37,590 nucleotides of DNA from JBGCED01 sp045106055 (lineage in GTDB: Bacteria > Pseudomonadota > Alphaproteobacteria > CBDDJK01), in contig JBGCED010000068.1 of assembly GCA_045106055.1 (NCBI GenBank), positions 1-37,590 on the forward strand, given 5' to 3'. Each line of letters starts with the position of its first letter. The first letter of the stretch is position 1. Position numbers and translations under genes: made by a program. This document shows positions 1 through 6,642 of the stretch, piece after piece. The notes beneath the pieces were generated by a model. It ran no database searches. It saw only the letters and a program-made list of their open reading frames with translations, and had not been told where the DNA came from.

Positions 1-2
1 AG

Positions 3-932
3 CCGTTAGAAAATGCCCGCAAGATCGCATCAAGGGTAACTTCGCCCTATGTCAATCCGCTTGCTGATTATCTGTCTGCGGTAATGGGAGAGATTGAGGC
101 AACCGCCCCCGCGCCCAGAGCGGGCATATGGGATGAAACCCGCATCGCATGGTTAAAAGCAGATAAATTGCATAAAAATAACCCAATCATTTTGGATGGG
201 CTTGCCCATGCAACTTTTGAAACCAATAAGCTTGACCCAAACGCGCCCAAAGATATGGAATTCCTGTTAAGCGATGCCGATTATAGCGCAGAAATGGTTG
301 CGGCGATGCAGGATAAAGAAATGAAACCAATCAGCCGCGATCAGCGGATCATTCATGTGATTGCGGGGCTTGGGCTTGCCCCTGAACGCAAGGTGATGAT
401 GGCGCGCATTCCCATTAATGAAAGCTTTATTGCGCTTAAAATCCCCTATATGTCCGAAAGGAAAACCGATCTTACAGGGTTTCGTGTAAAAGCGGGGGAT
501 CAAATTCACAATTTGGCGATGATATCCGATATTGAGGCGATGATTTCGCGCTATCACGAAGATGGGATGGGGTTAAAAATAGCGGGGGCATTGGTTTCTG
601 GCTTTACGGGCTATTATCTATCGGAACAGATGGGGGGCGGGCTAATTGGATCTATTTTTAACGAGGTTACCCAGCAAATTACCATGCCCAGCACGCTTGG
701 ATGGATCAGTTTGCCAAAAGCATATCATGCTGCAAGAATCATCTTGCCGCGCGGCATTGATACGGTTACCCTTGAAGTGCTTGGCAAAAATGGCAAAGTA
801 ATTGATCAGATTGAACAAAAAATCCTGCCCCATGATAGCGGGCTGATCTATGCGCGCTCTATTGATGGCAGATTAACCGCAACCAGCCAATCAACACGCT
901 TTACGATGAATTTATTGGCTGCACAAAATTAA
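3..932 (+). CDS. COG3014-like conserved protein, 5' end outside window
   Basis: The reading frame is open from base 3 with no stop before the first in-frame ATG at 84, and the upstream codons read as ordinary protein (a NPLADYLSAV segment), so the gene starts left of the window. The visible 309 residues resemble the COG3014 group: a helical repeat-like N-terminal part, a GLGLAP segment near position 370 of the window followed by an IPIN strand, and a C-terminal part with a LPKAYHAARIILPRG segment, where the family has a similar tryptophan/leucine-rich sheet motif. The function of COG3014 proteins is unknown; many are predicted envelope lipoproteins, but the N-terminus needed to test that is missing here. 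A glycine-rich hydrophobic stretch near bases 585-650 could be a membrane-interacting helix. It converges on dctQ with a 14-bp gap. The family assignment is from memory of conserved motifs and is moderately secure. Confidence 0.7.
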   Translation, partial: PLENARKIASRVTSPYVNPLADYLSAVMGEIEATAPAPRAGIWDETRIAWLKADKLHKNNPIILDGLAHATFETNKLDPNAPKDMEFLLSDADYSAEMVAAMQDKEMKPISRDQRIIHVIAGLGLAPERKVMMARIPINESFIALKIPYMSERKTDLTGFRVKAGDQIHNLAMISDIEAMISRYHEDGMGLKIAGALVSGFTGYYLSEQMGGGLIGSIFNEVTQQITMPSTLGWISLPKAYHAARIILPRGIDTVTLEVLGKNGKVIDQIEQKILPHDSGLIYARSIDGRLTATSQSTRFTMNLLAAQN

Positions 933-946
933 AGCGATTTTTCACT

Positions 947-1567
947 TTATAATGCGCGACCAGCTTCTTTCTTAGCGACCTGCTCCATGGTCTCAAGCGT
1001 TGGGATGCCAAGCGGAATGGCGTTTGGATGGCGTATCATGCGCCCATAAAAAAACAAATGAACGCAAAGGCGCAAACTTAATACAGCAAAGGCAATCGGC
1101 GCAAGCAATTTTGCAGGCCATAGCGGCAGCTGAATATCAACCGAACTATCACGGCTCCATAAGGGCATGGCAGCATCAAACGACCTTAGAAAATGTTCAA
1201 AACTGCCCCATGCCAGCAGCAAAATAACAATTAGGGTGAAGAAAATAGCCGTAAATTCAAACAGCCATAACATGCGCCCGCGCAGCATTCTAAGCACAAT
1301 ATCCATGCGAATATGTGCGCCAAGGCGTTGGCAATAGCTAAGCCCCATAAAGGCGATTAACGGCATTGCCTGTTCAATCCAATCGACATAGCCAGGCAAG
1401 GGCTGCCCAAAACCATTGCGCCCAACCACCGATAATACGGCAAGCAGCATCAGTAAAAATACGGTAAGCCCGCTTAATAGGGCAAGCGCGCGCTCTAGCC
1501 GAAACAGGCAGGCTTCAATTTTTTGAAGCCTGCCTGATGGTAATGCCGCAGGTTCAGCCTGATTCAT
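947..1567 (-). CDS. dctQ: TRAP transporter small permease subunit (DctQ family)
   Basis: This 206-residue protein has four hydrophobic segments (roughly residues 28-48, 67-80, 98-122 and 150-172) and the DctQ signature order: an FLLMLLAVLSVVGRNGF segment in helix 1, WIEQAMPLIAFMGLSYCQRLGAHIRMD between helices 2 and 3, then a long helix 3. DctQ subunits are inner-membrane partners of the large permease DctM in tripartite ATP-independent periplasmic transporters, which use ion gradients to import organic acids and related solutes. It follows dctP with an 18-bp gap, so the two are very likely cotranscribed. The expected dctM gene is not downstream: the next gene is on the other strand and converges. 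The subunit must pair with a DctM encoded elsewhere or be idle. Substrate cannot be told from sequence. Confidence 0.9.
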   Translation of the reverse strand: MNQAEPAALPSGRLQKIEACLFRLERALALLSGLTVFLLMLLAVLSVVGRNGFGQPLPGYVDWIEQAMPLIAFMGLSYCQRLGAHIRMDIVLRMLRGRMLWLFEFTAIFFTLIVILLLAWGSFEHFLRSFDAAMPLWSRDSSVDIQLPLWPAKLLAPIAFAVLSLRLCVHLFFYGRMIRHPNAIPLGIPTLETMEQVAKKEAGRAL

Positions 1568-1585
1568 AAAATACTGCCTATAACC

Positions 1586-2599
1586 CTATTTAAGCGTATC
1601 AATGACAAGATCATAAAGCGCCTGTGCGGGAAGCCCTTTATTGTTATTTTCAGCGATCCACGCACTGGCAGCAGGCCCTGCAACCTGTGCTTTTAACGCG
1701 TCAATCGCGGCGGCGGGATATTCAATGATTTGAATATTTTTATCCGCCAGCGTTTGATCCCAGCGCGCCATGGTTTTTTGATTGTAAAAATCAACATAAT
1801 GGGTCAAGGCTTCATCCACGGAACCCAGCAATATTGCTTGCTCGTCCGTTGATAGCGCATCAAACGCATCTTGATTGACGACAACGGGGCAGTTTACCGT
1901 GCCTGGATTAAGGTTTTTTGTCCACCAGCGTGCATCTTCAATCGTGCCAAAGGATAAATGGGCGTGGGGGGCAAAGGATACGCCCTTTACAACGCCGCTA
2001 TCCATTGCTTGTTTAACCTCGGTTGCTGCCATGGATGTTGGCACGGCACCAAGGCTTTTTAACGCCGATCCAATGCCGCCTGTTGCGCGCACACTCATCC
2101 CATCAAAACCGCTTAAATCGGTTGGCGCATCACCCACACCCACAACATTATATTGCGGCATTGGCGATGGCATTAACAGCATCGCACTCCATCTTGCCAA
2201 ATCGGCTTTGGTTGCGGGATGATCATAAACGGCCTTAGAAACCGCTATTTCCTGTTCAAACCCATTTACGCCCAAGAACGGCAATTCCAACACGCTAAGG
2301 CTGGGATTTTTATCCACATGATAGCCCGCACAAAATTGTGCCATTTCAAATGCACCGATTGAAATGCCGTCCAAATTCTCGCGCGGTTTGGAAAGCCCGC
2401 CATAGGATATGTTTAATGTAAATTCGCCATTGCTTTTCGCGCTTACCAGTTCCGCTAATTTTTCAACATGTTCGGTAAAAGCGCGGCGTTTGCCCCATAA
2501 GGATACATTCCATTCCGTCGCATAGCTTAAGGATATGCCATAAAAGCAGCTTGCAACCGCAATTCCGCTAAGCACCGATTTTCTAAAAATATGTTTCAT
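1586..2599 (-). CDS. dctP: TRAP transporter periplasmic solute-binding protein (DctP family)
   Basis: The 337-residue product starts with a clear Sec signal peptide (KxxxRK n-region, hydrophobic core 9-22, likely cut after SYA near residue 27). The mature part fits the DctP fold: an N-terminal beta strand (EWNVSLWG), a YGGLSKPRENLDGISIGAFEMAQFCAGY segment typical of the first lobe, and the SVRATGG segment containing the arginine that normally salt-bridges a substrate carboxylate. It would capture an organic acid-like ligand in the periplasm and deliver it to the DctQ/DctM membrane complex. A strong Shine-Dalgarno (AAGGGGGG) lies about 10 bases before the ATG. It is first in a dctP-dctQ pair; its ligand is unknown. 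Confidence 0.9.
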   Translation of the reverse strand: MKHIFRKSVLSGIAVASCFYGISLSYATEWNVSLWGKRRAFTEHVEKLAELVSAKSNGEFTLNISYGGLSKPRENLDGISIGAFEMAQFCAGYHVDKNPSLSVLELPFLGVNGFEQEIAVSKAVYDHPATKADLARWSAMLLMPSPMPQYNVVGVGDAPTDLSGFDGMSVRATGGIGSALKSLGAVPTSMAATEVKQAMDSGVVKGVSFAPHAHLSFGTIEDARWWTKNLNPGTVNCPVVVNQDAFDALSTDEQAILLGSVDEALTHYVDFYNQKTMARWDQTLADKNIQIIEYPAAAIDALKAQVAGPAASAWIAENNNKGLPAQALYDLVIDTLK

Positions 2600-2699
2600 T
2601 ATGCCCCCCTTTAGGTGTTTTTGAATCGTGATGGCTTAACCATAGATAGAACCAAGCATAAAGGTCAAGCCAAATTTCAAGAAAATAGAGGAAGGGGGC

Positions 2700-2756
2700 T
2701 TAAAAACCCAATAAATTAAAAACCCAATAGGTTAAAAGCCCAATAAATTAAAAGCC
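2700..2756. repeat. 16-bp tandem repeat, about 3.5 copies, across ferredoxin stop codon
   Basis: Units at 2700-2715, 2716-2731, 2732-2747 and a partial unit at 2748-2756 share the pattern TTAAAA(A/G)CCCAATA(A/G)(A/G). The partial unit is the 3' end of the ferredoxin gene itself: its TTA at 2748-2750 is the stop codon read on the minus strand. It looks as if the last bases of the gene were copied three times into the downstream gap. No protein is encoded and no stable terminator stem was seen. Confidence 0.9.
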
Positions 2757-3062
2757 AGGTGCGATGGTGACGCAAAGCCCATCAAGCGTTTCATCAAGGT
2801 CAATTTGGCAGGATAGGCGCGAAGTTGGCTTTACCTGATCGGCAAAATCCAGCATATCGGCTTCATCTTCGGATTTTTCTGATAATTTATCAAACCATTC
2901 AGGATCAATATACATATGGCAAGTTGCACAAGCAAGCGAGCCGCCGCATTCGGCGCGCACATCAAGCCCAGCATCAACCGCAGCCTGCATCAAGCTATCC
3001 CCCGCTTTTGCATCAATCGCATGGACGCTGCCATCTGTATCTGTAATGTTTAATTTTACCAT
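2748..3062 (-). CDS. [2Fe-2S] ferredoxin, adrenodoxin/Isc type
   Basis: The 104-residue product carries the plant/adrenodoxin-type cluster ligands C39, C45, C48 and C85 in ECGGSLACATCHMYI and SRLSCQI; the short C-x5-C-x2-C loop followed by a long gap to the fourth cysteine is typical of adrenodoxin-like electron carriers used in iron-sulfur cluster assembly or by cytochrome P450s. An upstream in-frame start (frame open to 3167) would place 35 repeat-derived residues ahead of the fold, so I chose the ATG at 3060-3062, which has an AAAGAG ribosome-binding sequence and gives the normal family length. The gene stands alone, downstream of tRNA-His and a 65-bp repeat array and upstream of a 16-bp repeat. 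No isc genes are near, so the electron partner is unknown. Confidence 0.93.
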   Translation of the reverse strand: MVKLNITDTDGSVHAIDAKAGDSLMQAAVDAGLDVRAECGGSLACATCHMYIDPEWFDKLSEKSEDEADMLDFADQVKPTSRLSCQIDLDETLDGLCVTIAPGF

Positions 3063-3092
3063 GATTTGCTCTTTATTTACGCTCATACGCCA

Positions 3093-3337
3093 TTTACGCT
3101 CATACGCCGCTGGGCTACGCCGAACTGTCGGCGGCGCGCAGTCGCGCTTGTTAAATTTTACGCTCATACACCGCTTTGTTTACGCCGAACTGTCGGCGGC
3201 GCGCAGTCGCGCTTGTTAAGTTTTACGCTCACACGCCGCTTTGTTTACGCCAAATTATCGGCGGCGCGCAGTCGCGCTTGTTAAGTTTTACGCTCATACA
3301 CCGCTTTGTTTACGCCAAATTATCGGCGGCGCGCAGT
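3093..3337. repeat. 65-bp tandem repeat array, about 3.8 copies
   Basis: Copies begin at 3093, 3157, 3222 and 3287, giving periods of 64, 65 and 65 bp. Each has an AT-rich TTTACGCTCATAC half and a GC-rich half with two small inverted repeats (GCCG..CGGC and GCGCG..CGCGC, the latter flanked by CAGT). Differences between copies are few and lie mainly at the junction of the halves and at the GAACTGT/AAATTAT positions. The array fills the whole space between tRNA-His and the ferredoxin start. Both strands stay open in some frames across it, but the 65-bp period is not a multiple of three and the predicted peptides are low-complexity, so it is not coding. A related single element lies at 17338-17376. 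Confidence 0.9.
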
Positions 3338-3353
3338 TTTTACACTAAATTTA

Positions 3354-3431
3354 TGGGGTGGCTGACCGGGATTGAACCGGCGACCTCCAGAGCCACAATC
3401 TGGCGCTCTAACCGACTGAGCTACAGCCACC
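3354..3431 (-). tRNA. tRNA-His (GTG anticodon)
   Basis: Read on the minus strand the sequence folds into a full cloverleaf: acceptor GTGGCTG pairs perfectly with CAGCCAC, the anticodon loop is TTGTGGC with anticodon GTG (3394-3396), and the T arm has the TTCAATC loop. An extra 5' G at 3431 opposite C73 is the special G-1 of histidine tRNAs, here encoded in the gene. The CCA tail is also encoded, at 3354-3356. It lies between glpK and the 65-bp repeat array. Confidence 0.97.
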
Positions 3432-3474
3432 ATAAATTTAGCATCTTTAAGATACTCTTATTAAGATATAATGC

Positions 3475-3503
3475 TTTCTATGATTTTTATGTGGGTGCGT
3501 CAA
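3475..3503 (-). promoter_or_regulatory. possible sigma-70-like promoter for tRNA-His
   Basis: On the minus strand there is TTGACG (3498-3503), a 17-bp spacer, and TAGAAA (3475-3480), about 43 bases before the tRNA 5' end. The -35 is a good match and the -10 is a weak one. It sits between the end of glpK and the tRNA, which is where a promoter separating the two would be expected. Confidence 0.35.
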
Positions 3504-3517
3504 TCGCATTTTTTGAT

Positions 3518-5056
3518 TTAATTCATGTCGCTATAATGGATGGTGGCGGCAACCGCTTGCCGCCAGCCCTTATAACGCGTATCGCGCCACGCTTTTGTTT
3601 GTTTGGGTTCAAAACGGGTTTCCGCTTTCCATCTTGCTTGAAATTCGGCTTGATCAGGATATAGCCCCGCTTGCATTCCCGCAAGCCATGCAGCCCCAAG
3701 CGCGGTGGTTTCCAAAATTTGCGGACGATCCACCTGCGCGCCAATTAAATTTGAAATGGCTTGCATGGTATGATCACTGGCGCTCATCCCGCCATCCACC
3801 CTTAATACATGTTGTATTTGCTGGTGTGACTCTTCTGCTGCTGAATTAACCGCGTTTGATCGCTTAATATCATCATGCATCGCTTCCAGCAAATCGCGGG
3901 TTTGAAATGCAATGGAATCAAGGGCGGCAGCGGCGATCTCTGCCTGACCTGAATTGCGCGCAAGCCCATAAATCGCGCCCCTGCAATGCGGGTTCCAATA
4001 AGGCGCACCAAGCCCTGTAAAGGCTGGCACAAGATAAATCATTTGATCGATATCCGCAGTCGCTGCCAAATCATTAACCTCATGCGCGGATTGGATGAAA
4101 TTCATTGAATCGCGCAGCCATTGCACCACCGCCCCCGCCATAAAAATAGACCCTTCTAGGGCATAAGTCGGCTTGCCGTTCAGCTGATAGGCAATGGTGG
4201 TCAACATTTTATTATGGCTGGTAACGGGCGTATCCCCCGTATTCATTAGCGCAAAACAGCCTGTGCCATAAGTTGATTTCATCATGCCAGCATCAAAGCA
4301 TCCTTGACCAAGCGTGGCAGCTTGCTGATCGCCAGCAACCCCCAAAATCGGGATGGGCGCACCCAATATATGATCGGCGCACACACCAAAATGACTGGCG
4401 CAATCTTGCACCTTTGGCAGCATAGAGATTGGAATATCCAGCAAATCACAAATTTCAGCTGACCATGCCCCTTGATGAATATCATACAGCATGGTTCGTG
4501 CCGCATTCGTTGCATCAGTCACATGATTTTGCCCGCCTGTAAGCTGCCAAATTAAATAGCTATCCACCGTTCCAAATAATAGATCACCCTGCTTTGCTTT
4601 GCCGCGTGCGCCGTCAACATGATCCAGCAGCCAGCATAATTTGGTTGCAGAAAAATAAGGATCAAGCACCAGCCCCGTCTTTGCGCTGATCATCTGTTCA
4701 TGCCCAGCTTGCTTTAATTTTGCGCATAAATCGGCGGTGCGGCGATCCTGCCACACTAAGGCGCGGTGGATGGGTTTTCCTGTATGCCTGTCCCAGATCA
4801 AAGTCGTTTCGCGTTGATTGGTGATGCCAATCGCCTTAATATGGTGCGGCTTAATATCATATTTTTGAATGGCTTGCTTGCAGGTTTGGATGGTGCTGGA
4901 AAGCAAATCATCAGGATCATGCTCCACCCATCCTGATTGCGGAAAATATTGCTTAAATTCTTGCTGGGCGCTGCCCACCAGCTGCATCTGATCATCAAAT
5001 AATAATGCTCTGCTGGAAGTTGTGCCTTGATCAATCGCCAGAATATAATCGGTCAT
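3518..5056 (-). CDS. glpK: glycerol kinase
   Basis: The 512-residue protein is a FGGY-family sugar kinase. The N-terminal phosphate-binding loop (AIDQGTTSSRA, residues 7-17), the glycerol-contacting TNQRETTLIWD segment (R and E) and the AGDQQAATLGQ segment with the catalytic aspartate are all present, as is the STYGTGCF motif before the C-terminal domain. It phosphorylates glycerol with ATP to glycerol 3-phosphate in the cytoplasm. It lies 10 bp after glpD, which oxidises its product, and after fhs, in what reads as one leftward operon. No glycerol facilitator (glpF) or glpR regulator is in the window. Length is normal for the family. Confidence 0.97.
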   Translation of the reverse strand: MTDYILAIDQGTTSSRALLFDDQMQLVGSAQQEFKQYFPQSGWVEHDPDDLLSSTIQTCKQAIQKYDIKPHHIKAIGITNQRETTLIWDRHTGKPIHRALVWQDRRTADLCAKLKQAGHEQMISAKTGLVLDPYFSATKLCWLLDHVDGARGKAKQGDLLFGTVDSYLIWQLTGGQNHVTDATNAARTMLYDIHQGAWSAEICDLLDIPISMLPKVQDCASHFGVCADHILGAPIPILGVAGDQQAATLGQGCFDAGMMKSTYGTGCFALMNTGDTPVTSHNKMLTTIAYQLNGKPTYALEGSIFMAGAVVQWLRDSMNFIQSAHEVNDLAATADIDQMIYLVPAFTGLGAPYWNPHCRGAIYGLARNSGQAEIAAAALDSIAFQTRDLLEAMHDDIKRSNAVNSAAEESHQQIQHVLRVDGGMSASDHTMQAISNLIGAQVDRPQILETTALGAAWLAGMQAGLYPDQAEFQARWKAETRFEPKQTKAWRDTRYKGWRQAVAATIHYSDMN

Positions 5057-5066
5057 GCTTGCGCCC

Positions 5067-6635
5067 TTATTGTGTTTTTATCCACTTATCCAAATCATCC
5101 GCTTGCGCCTTGGTTAAATATAGCCCCAATTTGCTGCGCCGCCATAAAATATCTTGGGCATTAAGCGCAAATTCATTATTGAGCAGCCATTTAACCTCAA
5201 TTTCATAAAGATCATGCCCAAAATGCGCGCCCATATCCTGAATGGATTTAATGTTGCCAAGCATCAACGCGCTGTCGCTGCCATAGCTTTTAATAAAGCG
5301 ATCCGCGTGCGCATCCGTCATAAAGGGATAGGCTTTTTTTAGCCCCGCCAGCAAATCATCAACGCCATCAACGGGGAACGCCCCACCAGGCAATGGCACA
5401 CCCGCCGTCCAATCCGCGCCCATGGCAGGAAAATAAGGCGCGATCTTTGCCATTGCGGCTTCAGCAAGCTTGCGATAAGTCGTGATTTTCCCGCCAAAAA
5501 TCGTCAATAAGGGCGGGTTTGATTGCTCATCTAGGGATAATTTATAATCACGGCTGACCGCAGAAGCAGAATTTACGCCATCATCATCATAAAGCGCACG
5601 CACCCCAGAATAACGCCAGATAATGTCTTGCATGGAAACGGGCTTGTCTAAATATTCATTCACAAAATTACACAAATATTCTGCTTCTTGATCGCTGCAT
5701 TGCGGGTTTTCAGGCGCATCATCATGTTCTGCGTCAGTTGTGCCAATCAGTGTAAAGTCGCGTTCATAGGGAATTAAAAAGACAATGCGCCCATCCGCCC
5801 CTTGAAGAATAAAGCATTTATCATGGTCATAAAGCTTGTTCACCACAATATGGCTGCCGCGCACCAGCCGAATTGCTGATTTATTTTGGCGATCGGATGC
5901 GTTTTCTTGTTCAACAATTAACTTATTTACCCCCAACCTATTTACCCCCAGCTTATTTACCCAGGGCCCAGCAGCGTTGATCAATAATTTGCTGTGCAGG
6001 GTAAATTCATTGCCTGCCGCATCCTTGCAGGTTAGCACCCAATGATCTTGTGCCTTTGTTGCAGAAATTAAGGTGGTGCGGGTTAAAATATCCGCGCCGC
6101 GCGCTTTTGCATCGCACGCATTCAGCACAACCAGCCGTGAATCATCCACCCAGCAATCCGAATATTCAAACCCAAAGCGATAGGATGATTTTAAGCTGTT
6201 CCCCGCTTGATCTTGCTTGAAGTTGATGCGTTTGGTCGGGGGCAGTAATTTACGCCCGCCCAAATGATCATAAATGAAAAGCCCAAGCCGCAGCAACCAA
6301 GCAGGGCGCAGCCCTTGATGATGGGGCAGGATAAAGCGCAGCGGCCAGCTGATATGAGGCATGGCACGCAACAAGGTTTCGCGTTCCAGCAAGGATTCAC
6401 GCACCAGCCTGAATTTATAATGTTCAAGATAACGCAGCCCGCCATGAAATAATTTTGTGGATGCAGAAGAGGTCGCACCCGCCAAATCATTCATTTCAAC
6501 AAGGCAAGTGTTAAGCCCGCGCCCCGCAGCATCACGCGCAATACCACAGCCATTAACCCCGCCGCCCACGATAAAGACATCGTAAAGCTTGGCTGGTTTG
6601 GAGTCAAAAGATGCGGTATTGGTGTGATTATCCAT
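5067..6635 (-). CDS. glpD: aerobic glycerol-3-phosphate dehydrogenase
   Basis: The 522-residue flavoprotein opens with a Rossmann FAD motif (GGGVNGCGIARDAAGRG from residue 24) and the family segment SSASTKLFHGGLRYLEHY, then LINAAGPWV and a C-terminal domain ending in a LWRRSKLGL segment. It oxidises glycerol 3-phosphate to dihydroxyacetone phosphate and passes electrons to the quinone pool at the inner membrane. Gaps to fhs (7 bp) and glpK (10 bp) support cotranscription. An oddity is a three-copy pentapeptide repeat (VNKLG, VNRLG, VNKLI) immediately after the conserved AAGPW segment, coded by a 15-bp DNA tandem repeat. It likely extends a surface loop, since the conserved blocks on both sides are intact. 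Confidence 0.96.
   Translation of the reverse strand: MDNHTNTASFDSKPAKLYDVFIVGGGVNGCGIARDAAGRGLNTCLVEMNDLAGATSSASTKLFHGGLRYLEHYKFRLVRESLLERETLLRAMPHISWPLRFILPHHQGLRPAWLLRLGLFIYDHLGGRKLLPPTKRINFKQDQAGNSLKSSYRFGFEYSDCWVDDSRLVVLNACDAKARGADILTRTTLISATKAQDHWVLTCKDAAGNEFTLHSKLLINAAGPWVNKLGVNRLGVNKLIVEQENASDRQNKSAIRLVRGSHIVVNKLYDHDKCFILQGADGRIVFLIPYERDFTLIGTTDAEHDDAPENPQCSDQEAEYLCNFVNEYLDKPVSMQDIIWRYSGVRALYDDDGVNSASAVSRDYKLSLDEQSNPPLLTIFGGKITTYRKLAEAAMAKIAPYFPAMGADWTAGVPLPGGAFPVDGVDDLLAGLKKAYPFMTDAHADRFIKSYGSDSALMLGNIKSIQDMGAHFGHDLYEIEVKWLLNNEFALNAQDILWRRSKLGLYLTKAQADDLDKWIKTQ
5922..5966. repeat. 15-bp tandem repeat inside glpD (3 copies)
   Basis: Units at 5922-5936, 5937-5951 and 5952-5966 share CTTATTTACCC with small changes. 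The unit is five codons, so the reading frame is kept and the product gains VNKLG-type repeats. The third unit (PWVNKL side) is probably the ancestral one, as it adjoins the conserved AAGPWV segment. Confidence 0.88.
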
Positions 6636-6642
6636 CTATTGC

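Noticed and set aside
3093..3337. CRISPR array
   Set aside because: The period is uniform with no variable spacers: whole 65-bp units are near-identical, and no cas genes are present.
3066..3664. Plus-strand open frames (72 and 162 codons) across the 65-bp array and tRNA-His
   Set aside because: Frames are open only because the repeat lacks stops; the peptides are low-complexity repeat translations, one runs antisense through the tRNA and the end of glpK, and no ribosome-binding site is seen.
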